This document shows, piece by piece, positions 10,272-22,100 of a stretch of 64,000 bases of DNA (positions are counted from its first letter, which is position 1; every line of letters begins with the position of its first letter). The stretch covers positions 28,387,063-28,451,062 of the forward strand of contig CM036179.1 of NCBI GenBank assembly GCA_020631735.1, in the 5' to 3' direction. A model generated the notes under the pieces. That model searched no databases and had not been told where the DNA came from. It worked only from the letters and a program-made list of their open reading frames with translations. The position numbers and the translations under genes are program-made. The DNA comes from Saccharum officinarum. Taxonomy: Eukaryota > Streptophyta > Magnoliopsida > Poales > Poaceae.

Positions 10272-12914
10272 TCACATGGCTGGCATGTCAAGCACTTGAA
10301 GGACGTCCCCAAACTCAAAATCATGAGTCTCCTTGTTGAAGCGCTCTACGAGTCTGTACCTCACATCATTCAGGTAGAACGAGTGAGCAGTCTCTAGAAG
10401 AGTCTTTGCCTCTGAATCGGTTAGTTTGCTTGTGAAAACAACATCTCCTCGAATAAGCACCGTGTCCTTGGTCTCTGCAAAATCTGTGTAATGAGTAACT
10501 GTGTAGTAAGGACTAGCTTGAGTGCCTCGTGCTTTATAGTCTTCAAGTCCTGTGAAGATCATGTATGGCATCTGGACTGGGGCATTGTATAGCAAAAGGA
10601 AACAGTAAGTCCAAAAAAGTTCAAAAGAGAACAGTGTGAATTCTAACAAACTCGTGGTTAAATAAATTAGGCCAGCTACTACAATGAGCTCAAAAATAGT
10701 AAGTGGTGCCAATGGTTTTTGCGTGTCATGCAAACTTACCACTATATGCTTCCCAAACAGGCCATTTGGTATTAAATTGTTTATTTCTTGAGTGGAAAGG
10801 TTTACATAGTTAATGCCTTTTTCCTCCTGTCCAAAAGTGCCACTTCAAAAATTATAAGAGGACAGACTAATCCCTTATTGCTATACCTTGAGAAAATATT
10901 AATACCATGAACATTTAGGTTAAATGGTCAGATCTAGATGCACGAATCATGCAACTTGTGTTATTTAATTATAGCTGACCACAGATTTGTGCATCAAATT
11001 TGGTGCGATACATGAAGGACGATGATGGGTAAAGCATAAAATAAGCTTATCTTGATTGTAAGCACAGAAAAAACAATAACACTGATGTCAATATCATATC
11101 GGTATTCAGCTTCCTAGTTCTACACTTTGTATTACAAGGCTGTTTTTTAAGGGTCCATTTAAACAAAGTAAACAAAACGTGTAACACAACAGTAGGCAGT
11201 TTCACAATAAAGGGAAACGATTTAAGGATGAACAAAGGTAGCTAGAATGCTAGTGCTATATTCAGTGGGGAAACAAGAAAACAAGAACGATATTTAGCAA
11301 AGAACTGAGCAGTACCTTGCATGAACATAGTGGTGTATCCACTTCCCTTCCACAAAGGAATAACAAAGTGACGGCTAAAATACAAACAAAATTAGATTAG
11401 AAAATACAATCATGGTACTGCAAACTCTGCAACCAGTAACTCAAAGTTAAAGAAAAATACCATGAATCTGATCTTTGTTCCAAGAGATGGTAAAGCTTCG
11501 CTTTCATAGATGCACCTATATGACCCCTTCCTAAATGATACTAATATTCAAGAAAAGGAAGAGTAACACAAGTCACGAACACAAAACATCAGGACAACAA
11601 ATACAAAAGTCTCAATGACTGATGCAGAAGAACGAAAGAATTTAATAAACATCACCAATTTCATATTACATTCAAAATTATTGTTGTTGATCTTTATTTT
11701 GGGTTAAACAGGCCAAATAAGAGAGTTGGAAGCCACAATGTTATCCTTCTGAATATAGAAGTTCAAAAAGGTAAGAGAATATCCCCAACACGCACACACA
11801 TGCACGGACACATGAAAATCATGTATGCATCCTACGGCACAAAAAGTATGGTTCTTAAGAATCAGCTGTGATAACAAAGCTGATTACAACTACGATGCCA
11901 GTTTTATCGTCAACAAATAATGTTTCTCTAATGTTGGTTACAGCACTACATTCTACAATCGAAGCCATAACAAAATGCAATGTTTCTAAAAGTATTGTTG
12001 CTATTTAACTTTCCACTGAATACTACCCACTTGCCCAATCCCTTCACTATATGGTACAAACAAGCAAAATCAGAGATGCCACTAGAGTGACATGACAGTT
12101 GGGACAAATGCTGTCAAATACTGATATCCTTGGAACTGAAAACACAAATACTTAACTAGAATGATGCTGTGGAGGCCACATCACCACCATTGGGATTCCA
12201 TAGCACAGTTTATCCTAATTATCTTAATAAGTTAAGTTCAACAGAACTTTTTGAAACAGCCAATTTTACCATAGCTTCAAAACATCATGGCTATTTCTTA
12301 TTTTTCTCCTGAAACATGGTAAGAGAAACAAATATACTTCCATGCTTGGCTGACATGTTCTTCTATTAGCAATAATTTAAGTCCAAACTTCCACATTATC
12401 AAACTCTTAGAAAGTCATTTGCAATTGAAAAGGTCAGCAGATTTGAATGAACGTTTATATCATTTCCTCTCTTCCTTTGAACAGATCATTCACATACCCT
12501 CACACACAAAATTCGTTTCAGGCACAGTGCTTAAAATAAGTACCAAGCGGGATCTCCTCAGTTCTTATATATAACACACACATAAAAAAAACGAATGAAA
12601 TGATGAAATGACCAGTGAGGGGGCGGGGACTGACGTCATCCCAGGCGGCGACGAGGTGCTCGGGGAGAGGCCCTTGGCGCGTTCTATGTCGAGGATGGAT
12701 CCCAGCGGCTTCGGCTTCAGCGGGGTGAACCGCTGGCGAACTGGGAGTAACCCCTCTGCGGCGGCCACCGGGTGAGGTCGGCCGGGGCCGCGGTTCGCAC
12801 CGGAGGCTGCAGCGCCGGTCGGGCGGGCCAACCGCCGCGGGGTACTGCCAGGCCACGGAGGGAGGAGGCGGCAGCGGCGGAGGAGCGTAGAAGTCGCAGC
12901 GAAATCCGCTGCAT
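10272..12914 (-). CDS. ATP11: Mitochondrial ATP synthase F1 assembly factor ATP11, exon 1 with two 1-base gaps
   Basis: Exons 12914-12635, 11540-11461, 11374-11316 and 10576-10272 (minus) encode about 241 residues. ATP11/ATPAF1 is a matrix chaperone that binds F1 beta subunits before assembly. The N-terminus is Arg/Ser/Ala-rich like a mitochondrial presequence. Family motifs follow: LGSILDIERAKGLSP, FVIPLWKGSGYTTMFMQ, VTHYTDFAETKDTVL and YRLVERFN. Exon 1 changes frame twice, near 12733 (after QFASG) and near 12672 (between GLSP and EHLVAAWD). Each needs one extra base, each lies beside a short homopolymer, and between them the family sequence is intact. I read these as likely consensus errors, but a recent pseudogene cannot be excluded. 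Phases of introns 2 and 3 agree. A Ds-like transposon ends about 70 bp upstream of the ATG. Confidence 0.85.
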
Positions 12915-12985
12915 CGCCGGAGCACACGGAGGTCGCAGCGGCGAGAAGGAATTTGGGCTGGGCGGCGCTATGACTTAGTTGAGAT

Positions 12986-13828
12986 TTAGGATGAAAACGG
13001 TACGGAAATATCCCGAACCGAACCGCATCGTTTTCTGTATTTTATCCGATCGAATTCGTATTTTTATGTTTGACTTTATCGTTTTTGCTTTCGTTTTCGT
13101 ATTTCAAATGTAAAAGTAGAAAACGGTTTAGACATTTTCCGACCGTTTCCGACCGTTTTCTACTTTTCTACTTTTAATTCGGAATATCCCGAATTCAAAA
13201 TTCAGTTTAAACCGAATTTTATTGTCAATCATTGCTGTCCAGGCAACTAGGCAAAGGTAAGTGTGGAGCACTGATGCTCATGGCCGCATTATATAGGCAG
13301 CTCACCCCGTCGCGCCTCCCTGAATCGTCGAGGCAGGACTAATCACCTCGCACGGTGTTGTATGCTTGTATGGCTGCATCTGACTTCATGCGGCGCTGTT
13401 GTTGCATTGTATGTGACTGAGCCGACCAAAAGAGAGAGAGCTAGATGGGCCAGACGTTGTTGCTATCCTTTCTAATCTAGTACTGATGGCATCTTAAATT
13501 TTTCTCTTTTTTCTTTTTTCTTTTTTTTCTCTCGTGTCAAAGAAACCAAATTGATAAGTCTGCTCTCTTGCACTCGAAATTTGCCACGATGACACTTGCT
13601 AATTGTTATGCATTGTGGATCGGTATTCCGTATTGAATTTTCGTATACCGACCGTTTCGATATAATTTCGCTCGAATGAGTTCGTTTTCGAAATTCTCGA
13701 TATTCCGTAAGTTCGCGTTCATTTTCGTATCCGGCTTTACCATTTTCGCTTTCGTTTTTCGTATTCAAATATAAAAGTAGAAAATGGTTGAAGAGTTTTT
13801 CGACGGTTTCCCACCGTTCTCATCCTTA
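12986..13828. mobile_element. Ac/Ds-like hAT element next to the ATP11 start
   Basis: The left end TTAGGATGAAAACGGTACGG and the complement of the right end TAAGGATGAGAACGG match the maize Ac/Ds terminus type (AGGGATGAAAACGG). Both subterminal regions are packed with ACGGT/CCGAC/TTTCGTT phrases, as in Ac. Flanks GTTGAGAT and GTTGATTG look like an eroded 8-bp duplication. At 843 bp with no transposase it is non-autonomous. It separates the ATP11 ATG (12914) from GC-rich DNA at 13830-14000 that is probably the original promoter. Confidence 0.7.
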
Positions 13829-14070
13829 GTTGATTGAGAAACACAACGAGAGTATCCTCCCGCGAGCCAAGGGTGGGAGCGGAATGTGTGTGAAGGCTGG
13901 GAGCCAATGTTGTCGAATTTGTGCGAGTCTCCCTCGGTCCCTCCTACTGCGCTGCGCGCCACACCGCAGTTGTGGCGCTGCCACAGTTGTGGTGCTCAAA
14001 TTGGCTGCCAAGTCTTTTAGTGTGATATAAGTTTCTTGTACTCAGTTTTTTTTTAAAAAAGTTTCTTATA
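13829..14070. other. Displaced upstream region of ATP11 (inferred)
   Basis: A moderately GC-rich single-copy-looking stretch right of the Ds-like element. Inferred to be the original promoter/5' region of ATP11. No TATA box was identified with confidence. Confidence 0.3.
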
Positions 14071-14350
14071 CTCGCTCCATTCCAAAATAAATATACATCT
14101 TAACTTCTAAAAAATCAAAACTTTTAAAGTTTGATCAAATATATATAAAAATATGTTAATGTCTTTTGGGAACAAATATATTAATGTTTATGATGTATAA
14201 TAAGCATCATTACACTGAGCATGGAATATACTTTCATAACAAATTTGTTTAGAGATATAAATATTGATATTATTTCTTATATTTCTAGTCAAACTTAAAA
14301 ATGTTTGACTCCTCGAGAAGCAAGATTTGCGTTTATTTTAGGATTGAGAG
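14071..14350. mobile_element. Stowaway-like MITE
   Basis: TA before the left end. CTCGCTCCATTCCAAAATAA pairs imperfectly with the complement of the right end, CTCTCAATCCTAAAATAAA. AT-rich interior. Confidence 0.5.
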
Positions 14351-14399
14351 ATAATCTTTTAACTGTAGTTTTCTATGACGGGCTACATGAAATCATCTA

Positions 14400-14545
14400 C
14401 TCCCTTCGTTCTAAATTATAAATTACTTTGACTTTTTTTGGTACATAAAATTTGCTATGTATCTAAACATATATTATATTTATATACATAGCAAAATGTA
14501 TATATAGAAAAAAGTCAAACAACTTATAATTTGGGACAGAGGGAG
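14400..14545. mobile_element. Stowaway-type MITE, strongly palindromic
   Basis: CTCCCTTCGTTCTAAATTAT at the left pairs with ATAATTTGGGACAGAGGGAG at the right, with TA on both sides (14398-14399 and 14546-14547). The 146-bp element can fold almost end to end. Confidence 0.75.
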
Positions 14546-14601
14546 TACTAAACAGTTGTTTGAATATCTATGGCGTGCCGTAATTGTGCAGTGGCTTCGG
14601 C

Positions 14602-14701
14602 NNNNNNNNNNNNNNNNNNNNNNNNNNNNNNNNNNNNNNNNNNNNNNNNNNNNNNNNNNNNNNNNNNNNNNNNNNNNNNNNNNNNNNNNNNNNNNNNNNN
14701 N
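14602..14701. other. Assembly gap, 100 N
   Basis: A run of exactly 100 N, the usual placeholder for a gap of unknown size. It lies between the ATP11 upstream region and the copia fragment, on the side where the missing 3' part of PWD should be. Confidence 0.99.
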
Positions 14702-15535
14702 TCGTGGAAGCCAAGTTGGACTTGTCGCTTGTGTATCCGCTGAGAGACGACGTCATCTACTTGCTTCTCTATATCGACGACATTGTCCTCACTGCATCAT
14801 CAGCAGCTCTCCTTCACCACACCACCCATGTCTTGCAACAGGAGTTCTAGATGAAGGACCTGGGTGAGCTACATCACTTTCTTAGGATGCAAGTTCAGCG
14901 CAATGCCGATGGCTTGTTTCTCTCGCAGAACCGGTACATTCTTGTCGGCCATGGATAGCGCCTCGTCAGCGACGACCGATATCCCTATGCTGTTCAACAA
15001 GTCTGTCTCCATATGCATGATCCTCGGAAATCTCATCATGCAGCTCTCAAGCGCATTTTGAGGTACATTCACCGCACTCTACATCTCAGGTCCACCTCGG
15101 GCTATGCGTTCTTCCTCGGGACAACCCTGTGTCCTAGCCCTCCAAACAGCAGACCAATGTATCTGAGTCCAATGCGGAAGCTGAGTACCGCGTTGTGGCT
15201 AATGTTGTTCTGTGCGAGCTTCACTCACCGCCCTGCCGTGCTACCCTGGTCTACAACAACATCGGTGTGGTCTACATGTCCTCCAACCTGGTTCAGCATC
15301 AAAGCACCAAACACATTGAGATCGATCTTCACTTCATTTGGGAGCGAGTTCCCATTGGTGGTGCCCGCGTTCTCCATGTGCCAACGTCATCTCAATATGT
15401 TGAGATCTTCACCAAGTGGCAGATTTCTTCGCTAAAGCACAAAGCCGTGAGCAGCTTCGGCTTCACTTGCTCAAACTCAATGCTTAAGATCCTCCACTTC
15501 CACCTTGAGTTTGAAGCGGGGTGTTAAAGTGTATG
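14702..15535 (+). pseudogene. Degenerate Ty1/copia pol fragment (RT and RNase H remnants)
   Basis: Readable copia RT pieces are YIDDIVLTASSAALL and [11 protein letters not shown] near 14770-14890. An internal deletion follows, then RNase H C-terminal pieces (HQSTKHIEIDLHFIWE, VLHVPTSSQYVEIFTK) near 15300-15415. Several stops and frame changes are present. It ends near 15520 with a purine-rich phrase followed by TGTTAA, the likely start of a lost 3' LTR. It sits beyond the last visible PWD exon and starts at the N gap. Confidence 0.75.
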
Positions 15536-15798
15536 AAGGTCCATCTACTATAGGCCTATATGGTCCATGAGGCTCCTATATATATAGTCATCTCCACTAC
15601 TGGAGTACTGGAGTGCTCATCTTCTCAAATCTCCAAGGTTAGTAACAGCCATCTCCACTACTATTGAAGTGTTAAAAAAAACTTCTCAGATCCGCAAGGT
15701 TAATAACATATTCGAGGGAAAAAATAGGTGGAGCGCAGAATAGCATATGATAAACTTACGATCACAGGACTCATCTACTCTTCATTCAGTAAACTCAC
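15536..15798. other. Junction between copia remnant and PWD, no exon seen
   Basis: Contains two similar short phrases around CTTCTCA(A/G)AT CCGCAAGG (near 15620 and 15680), perhaps LTR debris. No PWD coding sequence was found, although exon 11 ends at a good donor site just to the right. Confidence 0.4.
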
Positions 15799-18700
15799 CT
15801 TGACTTTTTCAGGGAATATAGAAAGAAGTGCTTCAGAGTATTCTTCTGTTAGTCTTCGTGATCTATCAAGAGTGGCTTTGAGTCTCAGTGCCCAAATATA
15901 CTTTCCATCCTCACTGCCTATGTACATGACAACAGTAGTTGAAGGGTACCACAATGAGAACACAAGTAGGGATGCACATTCATGCATGACATATATTAAA
16001 GGAGAAATTGTACCTTCAAATTCAGATAGACCTTTCTGCTTCCAAGAAAGAAGCTCATTCACTATTGCAGTACACTCATTTGGTTTCCAACCTGAAAAGC
16101 TAACTTGATTTATGCCAATGACTAGGGCATCAAGGGCATCATCCCATAGACTTGTATTTGTAGGAAGACCCTCTGCAAGTGAAGCTGATCCACCTAAAGC
16201 TTCAAGAGCATTGATGTATCTGTTATGGTACCATAGCAACGAAAATAAAACCACATTTGCTTCCATGAGAAACAAAGTATGTACGGAAGCATCATAATTG
16301 AAAAAGAAACAAATTTAATTTTAACTATGTCATTACCTACTTAACAATACAAACGAATAATCCTCAAGCCCAATCTCACAAAGACGCCACTGCAAAACAT
16401 CAACAATCAATTTAATTGAAATACATGCATCCAATTTCAACCCATACTTGTGTTTTGACAAAATAACCTTTTGTCGCATTGCAATAGCACTGTCTGGAGC
16501 ATCATTTCTAAGGCCACTTTCCAGACCCTTCATTAGAACTGATCTTAGATAAGATAACGACAGCAAGGTCTTCAGCAAAACTTGAATGCCACCATTTTCA
16601 TCAAAATCTTTTGCATCTTCCAGTTGGTCTAAATTCTGAGAAAATCAATAGAATCACTCAATTACATATACACGTATGAAATGGCCATTACACTGGTGTG
16701 CAGCAGGTCCATCACTCAGTAAACTGGTTAAAGATAAGCAGTAACAGCTGTTTACTTATTAAAAAAAACTCACACTAGGAGGGATTTAGTCAGATATTAA
16801 GAAGAATAGGCTCCCAAATTCAAGTTTAAAGGGACTTGAATCTGAGTTGCAGGGCGTACACCAGGGACAATAACATTATCCAACTAGACATAGCATCGAA
16901 CCCAGCAAGGCATGAATACTAACAGAACTTAAGTACATCATCAAAGATGAGGCTACTCTTTTCTATGGAGTTGCCAAAACATAGAAATAGCAAATACGTG
17001 ATGGTAGCACAAATTAACAACTTCGAACTTATTGTACTTGTCTATATTAGGGATTGAAGAGCAAATTCACAAAAAAAAACTAACCTTTTTGGTTTTCAGA
17101 AAGGATGAGAGAGCTTCTAAGCCAGACTCATTCAAAGATTGCTCGATAGATTGCACTTGCTCCAGTAGGCTGCAAAGCCCACATTTCAGTATCACATAAT
17201 TATTTCAAAAAGTATTTGACCACAGAGTACAAAGAAAAGATGATGCAGCATAAAAGCTTCTTTTATATTATTCGCCTGCATGGTTGAGAATAAAATATGA
17301 TTCACAAAATTATTTCTGTTCTAGTCTGAAGGTTTAAGGGCGAATTCAGTAATTTATATTGACATTAATTATTTGCCATTGGATATTTCTTTGTTTCATG
17401 ACTTTCCATGGAATAAGTCAGAGTTAATTCCATACCATAAGATTCTGAATTTCTTTACTCCATGTCATTGCCAGATATCATGGACTGAGAAAAGTATCAA
17501 AATCAAATTGAAAACCATCTTCCCAACATTGCTGAAGCACTCCTGCTCGCTAGGGAGGAAATTCACCTTTGGGGTCTGGCCAGTGCCCGTGGTATTTCTT
17601 ACTTGTTGGCCACACAGCTCAAGGAGTTTCTTAGGTCATTGGGTCAAGACCTGTGTATTGGGTGTGTGGGTGTGTTGTATGGGATCTTACCTTTTTTTCT
17701 GCTTAATATAGCTCCTATGTGTTCAAGAAAAAAAATGAAAACCATGCTGGCATGGACTGAAAATAGACTTATTTGATGGTAATCACAGTTAGCAAGTTCT
17801 CTAGTGGCACACAGTGGATTTATTCCCTTAACTACTCTTAGTATTTAATTATTCTATATTCAACTTTCTTAGTTTTGCACATAAACCATTTCTAGTACAA
17901 GAATTTTAGGCTTTAGGCAAGTTATTCTAAGAAAACACAGATCCACTCCAATGACCTTTATTCTTTTGGTGCAATATTTTTGCCTTCATCACCATCACCA
18001 ATGCATGTCTGTATTGGTACTTCTGGTGACAAGTCGTGATGAATAGAAACTCAAAACTGATGTCACTATCTTTGTCACGTGAGGGCGCACGTACAGACAA
18101 CGGTGCAAGAGGGCTGCACGCGGCCAGAAGGCATGGCTGGGCCACAGGACCGTGCCTAGAGACCAAGGACAACCTGGCTAATTTAGGCAGGATATAGCAT
18201 ATCAGGATTAGCATGATTGAAAGAATATTAGCTTTAATAGGAGCAGTTTATTATAGCAAACAGTGAAATGAAAATTTCTGAATGCAGAAAATGTGCGCAA
18301 ATTAGGAATTAGACAACCTGCCAGCATTAAAGAAATCTTTTAATTCACTATAAAACGTCTTGAATTGTTCAACAAAAGCTTCATTGTACTCTCCAGGAGT
18401 CTTAGTAATCCTAGCAAGCATGGCTTCAGTAGCAATAAGATCCTCAGGGCCAGCATTCCGGTGAAGCTTGTTTTGTATAGTATGCTTGATTTCTTGCTGT
18501 TGATAATAGAAGATGACTGAGCAACAATTCCATAGAGGAAGTTATCCCAAATTGTGAAATGTGATCGTCACCTTGAGATCATGTGGTATGTCATTACGAT
18601 GAGCAATATCACGAATTCGTGTTAGAGGAACGGAGGCAGTAAATTCTGATTTAAATGAAGGTAAACAAGGATGAATCTTGCGTATCACAAGCAAATCCTG

Positions 18701-19075
18701 TATTAATATGAATCAAAATGTAAATGGTCAGAATTACAAAATAGAATAATATTTGTCTTCATTAAGGCATATATGTTAGACAAATATGGGTTTGGGCTGG
18801 CCATGCAGCCCTAGCCCAGCCGCCATCCTATTTAGCTGTGTTGCCTTGGACTCCAAGCCCGGCACACCTGTATATTGAGTTGTATTCGGCAAGGATATCC
18901 GAGGACGGTTCTATCCATAGCCACCCCTATCCACGCCTATATACACATGTACCTTGTACTCGACATATCAATCTGTTAGCATATTTATTCCTGTTAGCAC
19001 TCTCTCTCTCTCTCTCTCATCCCCTGTAATCCTGGTTGCTATTCATCAATGGAACGTTTGAGCCTGTTCAAGCTC

Positions 19076-19118
<43 letters not shown>

Positions 19119-22100
19119 CCCCTGTAATCCTGGTTGCTATTCATCAATGGAACGTTTAAGCCTGTTAAAGCTCTAATACAATCTACTATTCTACATATTT
19201 TCCCAACTTACAATATATTCTAGTAAAGATTCGGCAAAACTACTCAAAATGCTTTCTTTGCTCTGTGGAAAAGAATCTGGAAGTCATGGGCTCCTCACTG
19301 CAAGTTCATTTAACTTGCAATGAACAACCGTTGTTGGACAGACGCTCGTCTTGCCAAGAGAGGACTTCCTCATCTGGCTGCTTGCCCACTTTGTGATCAA
19401 GTAGAAGAGTCAATTCAGCCTTTGCCAGACAGGTATGGTACAGAACCTTCCAAAGATTGGGATTGAATTCCATTGCGCCGGCCTCTATCAGCAGATTCTC
19501 AAGCTGGTGGTACCGGGCAATCAAAGAAGTGCAGAAGGAGATCAGAGAAGGCCTCAATTCAGTTATCATTAGTGTGTTCTGGGAAACCTGGAAACATCAG
19601 AATGATTGTGTTTTTAACAGCTCAAGTCTGAATATCATTGTGGTGTTGTAGCACAAATGAATGTAGCTTGTGTTCTGCTGAAGCAAAAATGCGCCAGGAG
19701 TTGCAGGCTAGGACGTTTGTTGGGGGATAGTTTTCCTGGTTTTGGTAGTTCTGGACTTCTGGTCACCTACTTTTTTTTTCTCGAACTACGCAGGAGGTAG
19801 AGGAATACAAGATGAGCTGGATTTAGAAAGAAACCCAGCTCGCGAAACAAAACAACACCACACCCACCCACCCTAACCGAGAAGGAAAGGGTGGGGGTGG
19901 TTCTAAACAAGACCAGGACCTAACCATCACCTTCCGCACCCACCCACCCTCCACGTGTCTTGATCCTAGACGTGAGCGGGAATGCATCGCAACTCAATGT
20001 CCGCAGCAAATGAGAGATTTTCAGCCGAAGCGTGAAGGGAACGAGACCAGCGCATGATGTGTAAACAGTAAGACAGAGAGATGATCGGCCGCCCACCAGT
20101 GAAAATCCTCACTCGTCACTGCCACCTCCTCCGTCGGCAAGATAAAAAAAAAAGCTCCCCTGAAAAAAACAGTGGCACGGCACCAACCTATGATAATGGT
20201 GCGGTACTATCTCAGGGTAGCGACAACGGTCGCCGGCTCAAGTTATAGTGCGGCTGATAGGAACACGATCCCTACAGTGGATTCGGCGTAGATTGTAGGA
20301 GTGAGAGGAAGGGGGACGGGACTTGAACAGCGAGGAGCGGTGGCAAGGTGCCGTGGCTGCGCGCGTAGGAGGACGAGGGGAGGAAGGAGGCGGCTAGGGT
20401 TTTGAGGTCTCCCAGCTCCCTAAGGGAAGCTGAGAATTATGATTCTCTTGCTTGATTATACTAATAGAGTTTACAGATATTTATGTCCCTCTATTCTACC
20501 TATTTTGCTAAATAACCTATCTGGGACTAATATAAATTGAGAATACAAAGATAACTGAGCTAACAAAGATAACTGGGTTGTGCTATTTAGCCCATTAATC
20601 ATGGCGCCATCTATCTGGCCAGCGTTGGCCCATAACATCTCTCCCTGCCTGGACAAACAGCTCGTCCTCGAGCTGCAAGTCGGGATAGAGGACTGGGAAC
20701 TGCTGCACTGGCTCCCATGCAGGTTCATTGGAATGCAGGTCCTGCCTCCTGGAGGGCCTCCTTGGTACCGTCGTTGTCCACTACCGCGTCGTCGAGGAAA
20801 TCATCAGCTTCGAGGAAGAAAAGTCGTTGGCATTGATGGCCGCGCACGTACGGCTCATCACAGTTGAAGCACAGCCCCTGAGACGACGCTCGAGCATCTC
20901 GGCCGGTGTCAGGCGGCGAAACAGCTGCTAGGGTGCCGGTGGCGGAGGCTGCGATGGTGCAGGCAGCGTAGGCACGGCTGCGGCCGGCGTAGGAGCACGC
21001 GCCGGTGCAACTGGTGCAGGTAGTGCCAATGGCTGGCGCTGAGGAGGCCAGGCTTGCTGGACGGGGGCCAACAAAGTAGCCGCGGCACGGCGCTCAAACG
21101 CCCGAGCCAAGTGCATGGCCGTCTGGAGGTCCTGGGGCTCCCGCAACTTGACGTCGACCTTGATATGTTCCGGCAGCCCGCCCACAAATAATTCAGCCTT
21201 CTGAGGAGCGGAGAGGTGCCGAGCATGGCAGAGCACCGCGTTGAAGCGATCGGAGTAATCCTACACCGTTGACGTGAAGGGCATGCGCACGAGCTCGGAC
21301 AGGCGGGTGTTGCGAACCGCCGGTCCAAAACGCAGGTTGCACAACTCCTTGAAACGTTCCCAGGAAGGCATGCCCTCATCCTGCTCGAGGGCGTAGTACC
21401 ATGTCTGGGCCGCTCCCCGGAGATGATAGGAAGCGAGCCAGGTACGGTTAGAGGCGAGCGTGCGCTGACCCCGAAAAAATTGCTCACACTGGTTGAGCCA
21501 ATTCAGGGGATCAACGGAGCCGTCGTATGTGGCGAACTCCAACTTGGAAAACTTGGGCGGCGGCGGTTCCTGTGCGGCGGCCGAGGGCGCCGCGCCCGTG
21601 CTGTCCAGCGAGGGCGAAGCGGCGGAGAACGTCGGCATGAGGCTGCCGCCGTGGAACAAGGGGCCGTCCACCCCGCCGTAGAGGACGCCCGAAGCCGGGG
21701 CGCCGCCATGCGCCATGACAGCCCCAGTGGTCGGGAGCGGCGGCAGGTTCGGCTGGGTACTGGTCGCCGTGTAGATGGGTTCCGACGAACCGGCGATCCA
21801 AGCCGGAAGCGGTGATGGCGACGGCGGGAACCTGATCTGCTGGATGGGGACGCCCTGGGACAGCGGCGGCGCGGCTGGGAACGAGGTCGTCAAAGTCCCG
21901 CCGTAGGGCATCCCATACTGGTACGAGATGACCGGCGCCATGGTCGCGGCCATTGGCGGCGACGGTGGCAGCTGGGGCTGCAGCTGGGGCGCATAGGGCC
22001 CGACGAGGAAGGCCCGGATGCCCGCCACGGCCTGCCCTAATTCCAGGATTGCGGCCGTCATCTGCTCTGGGGTGAGGACGAGGGCGGTGGGGGACGACGG

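Noticed and set aside
12986..13828. Autonomous Ac element
   Set aside because: Only 843 bp and no transposase frame; just the ends are Ac/Ds-like.
18997..19114. (CT)n runs as a regulatory GAGA element of PWD
   Set aside because: They lie inside an LTR-like repeat in an intron and occur as part of an internal duplication; simple microsatellite is enough.
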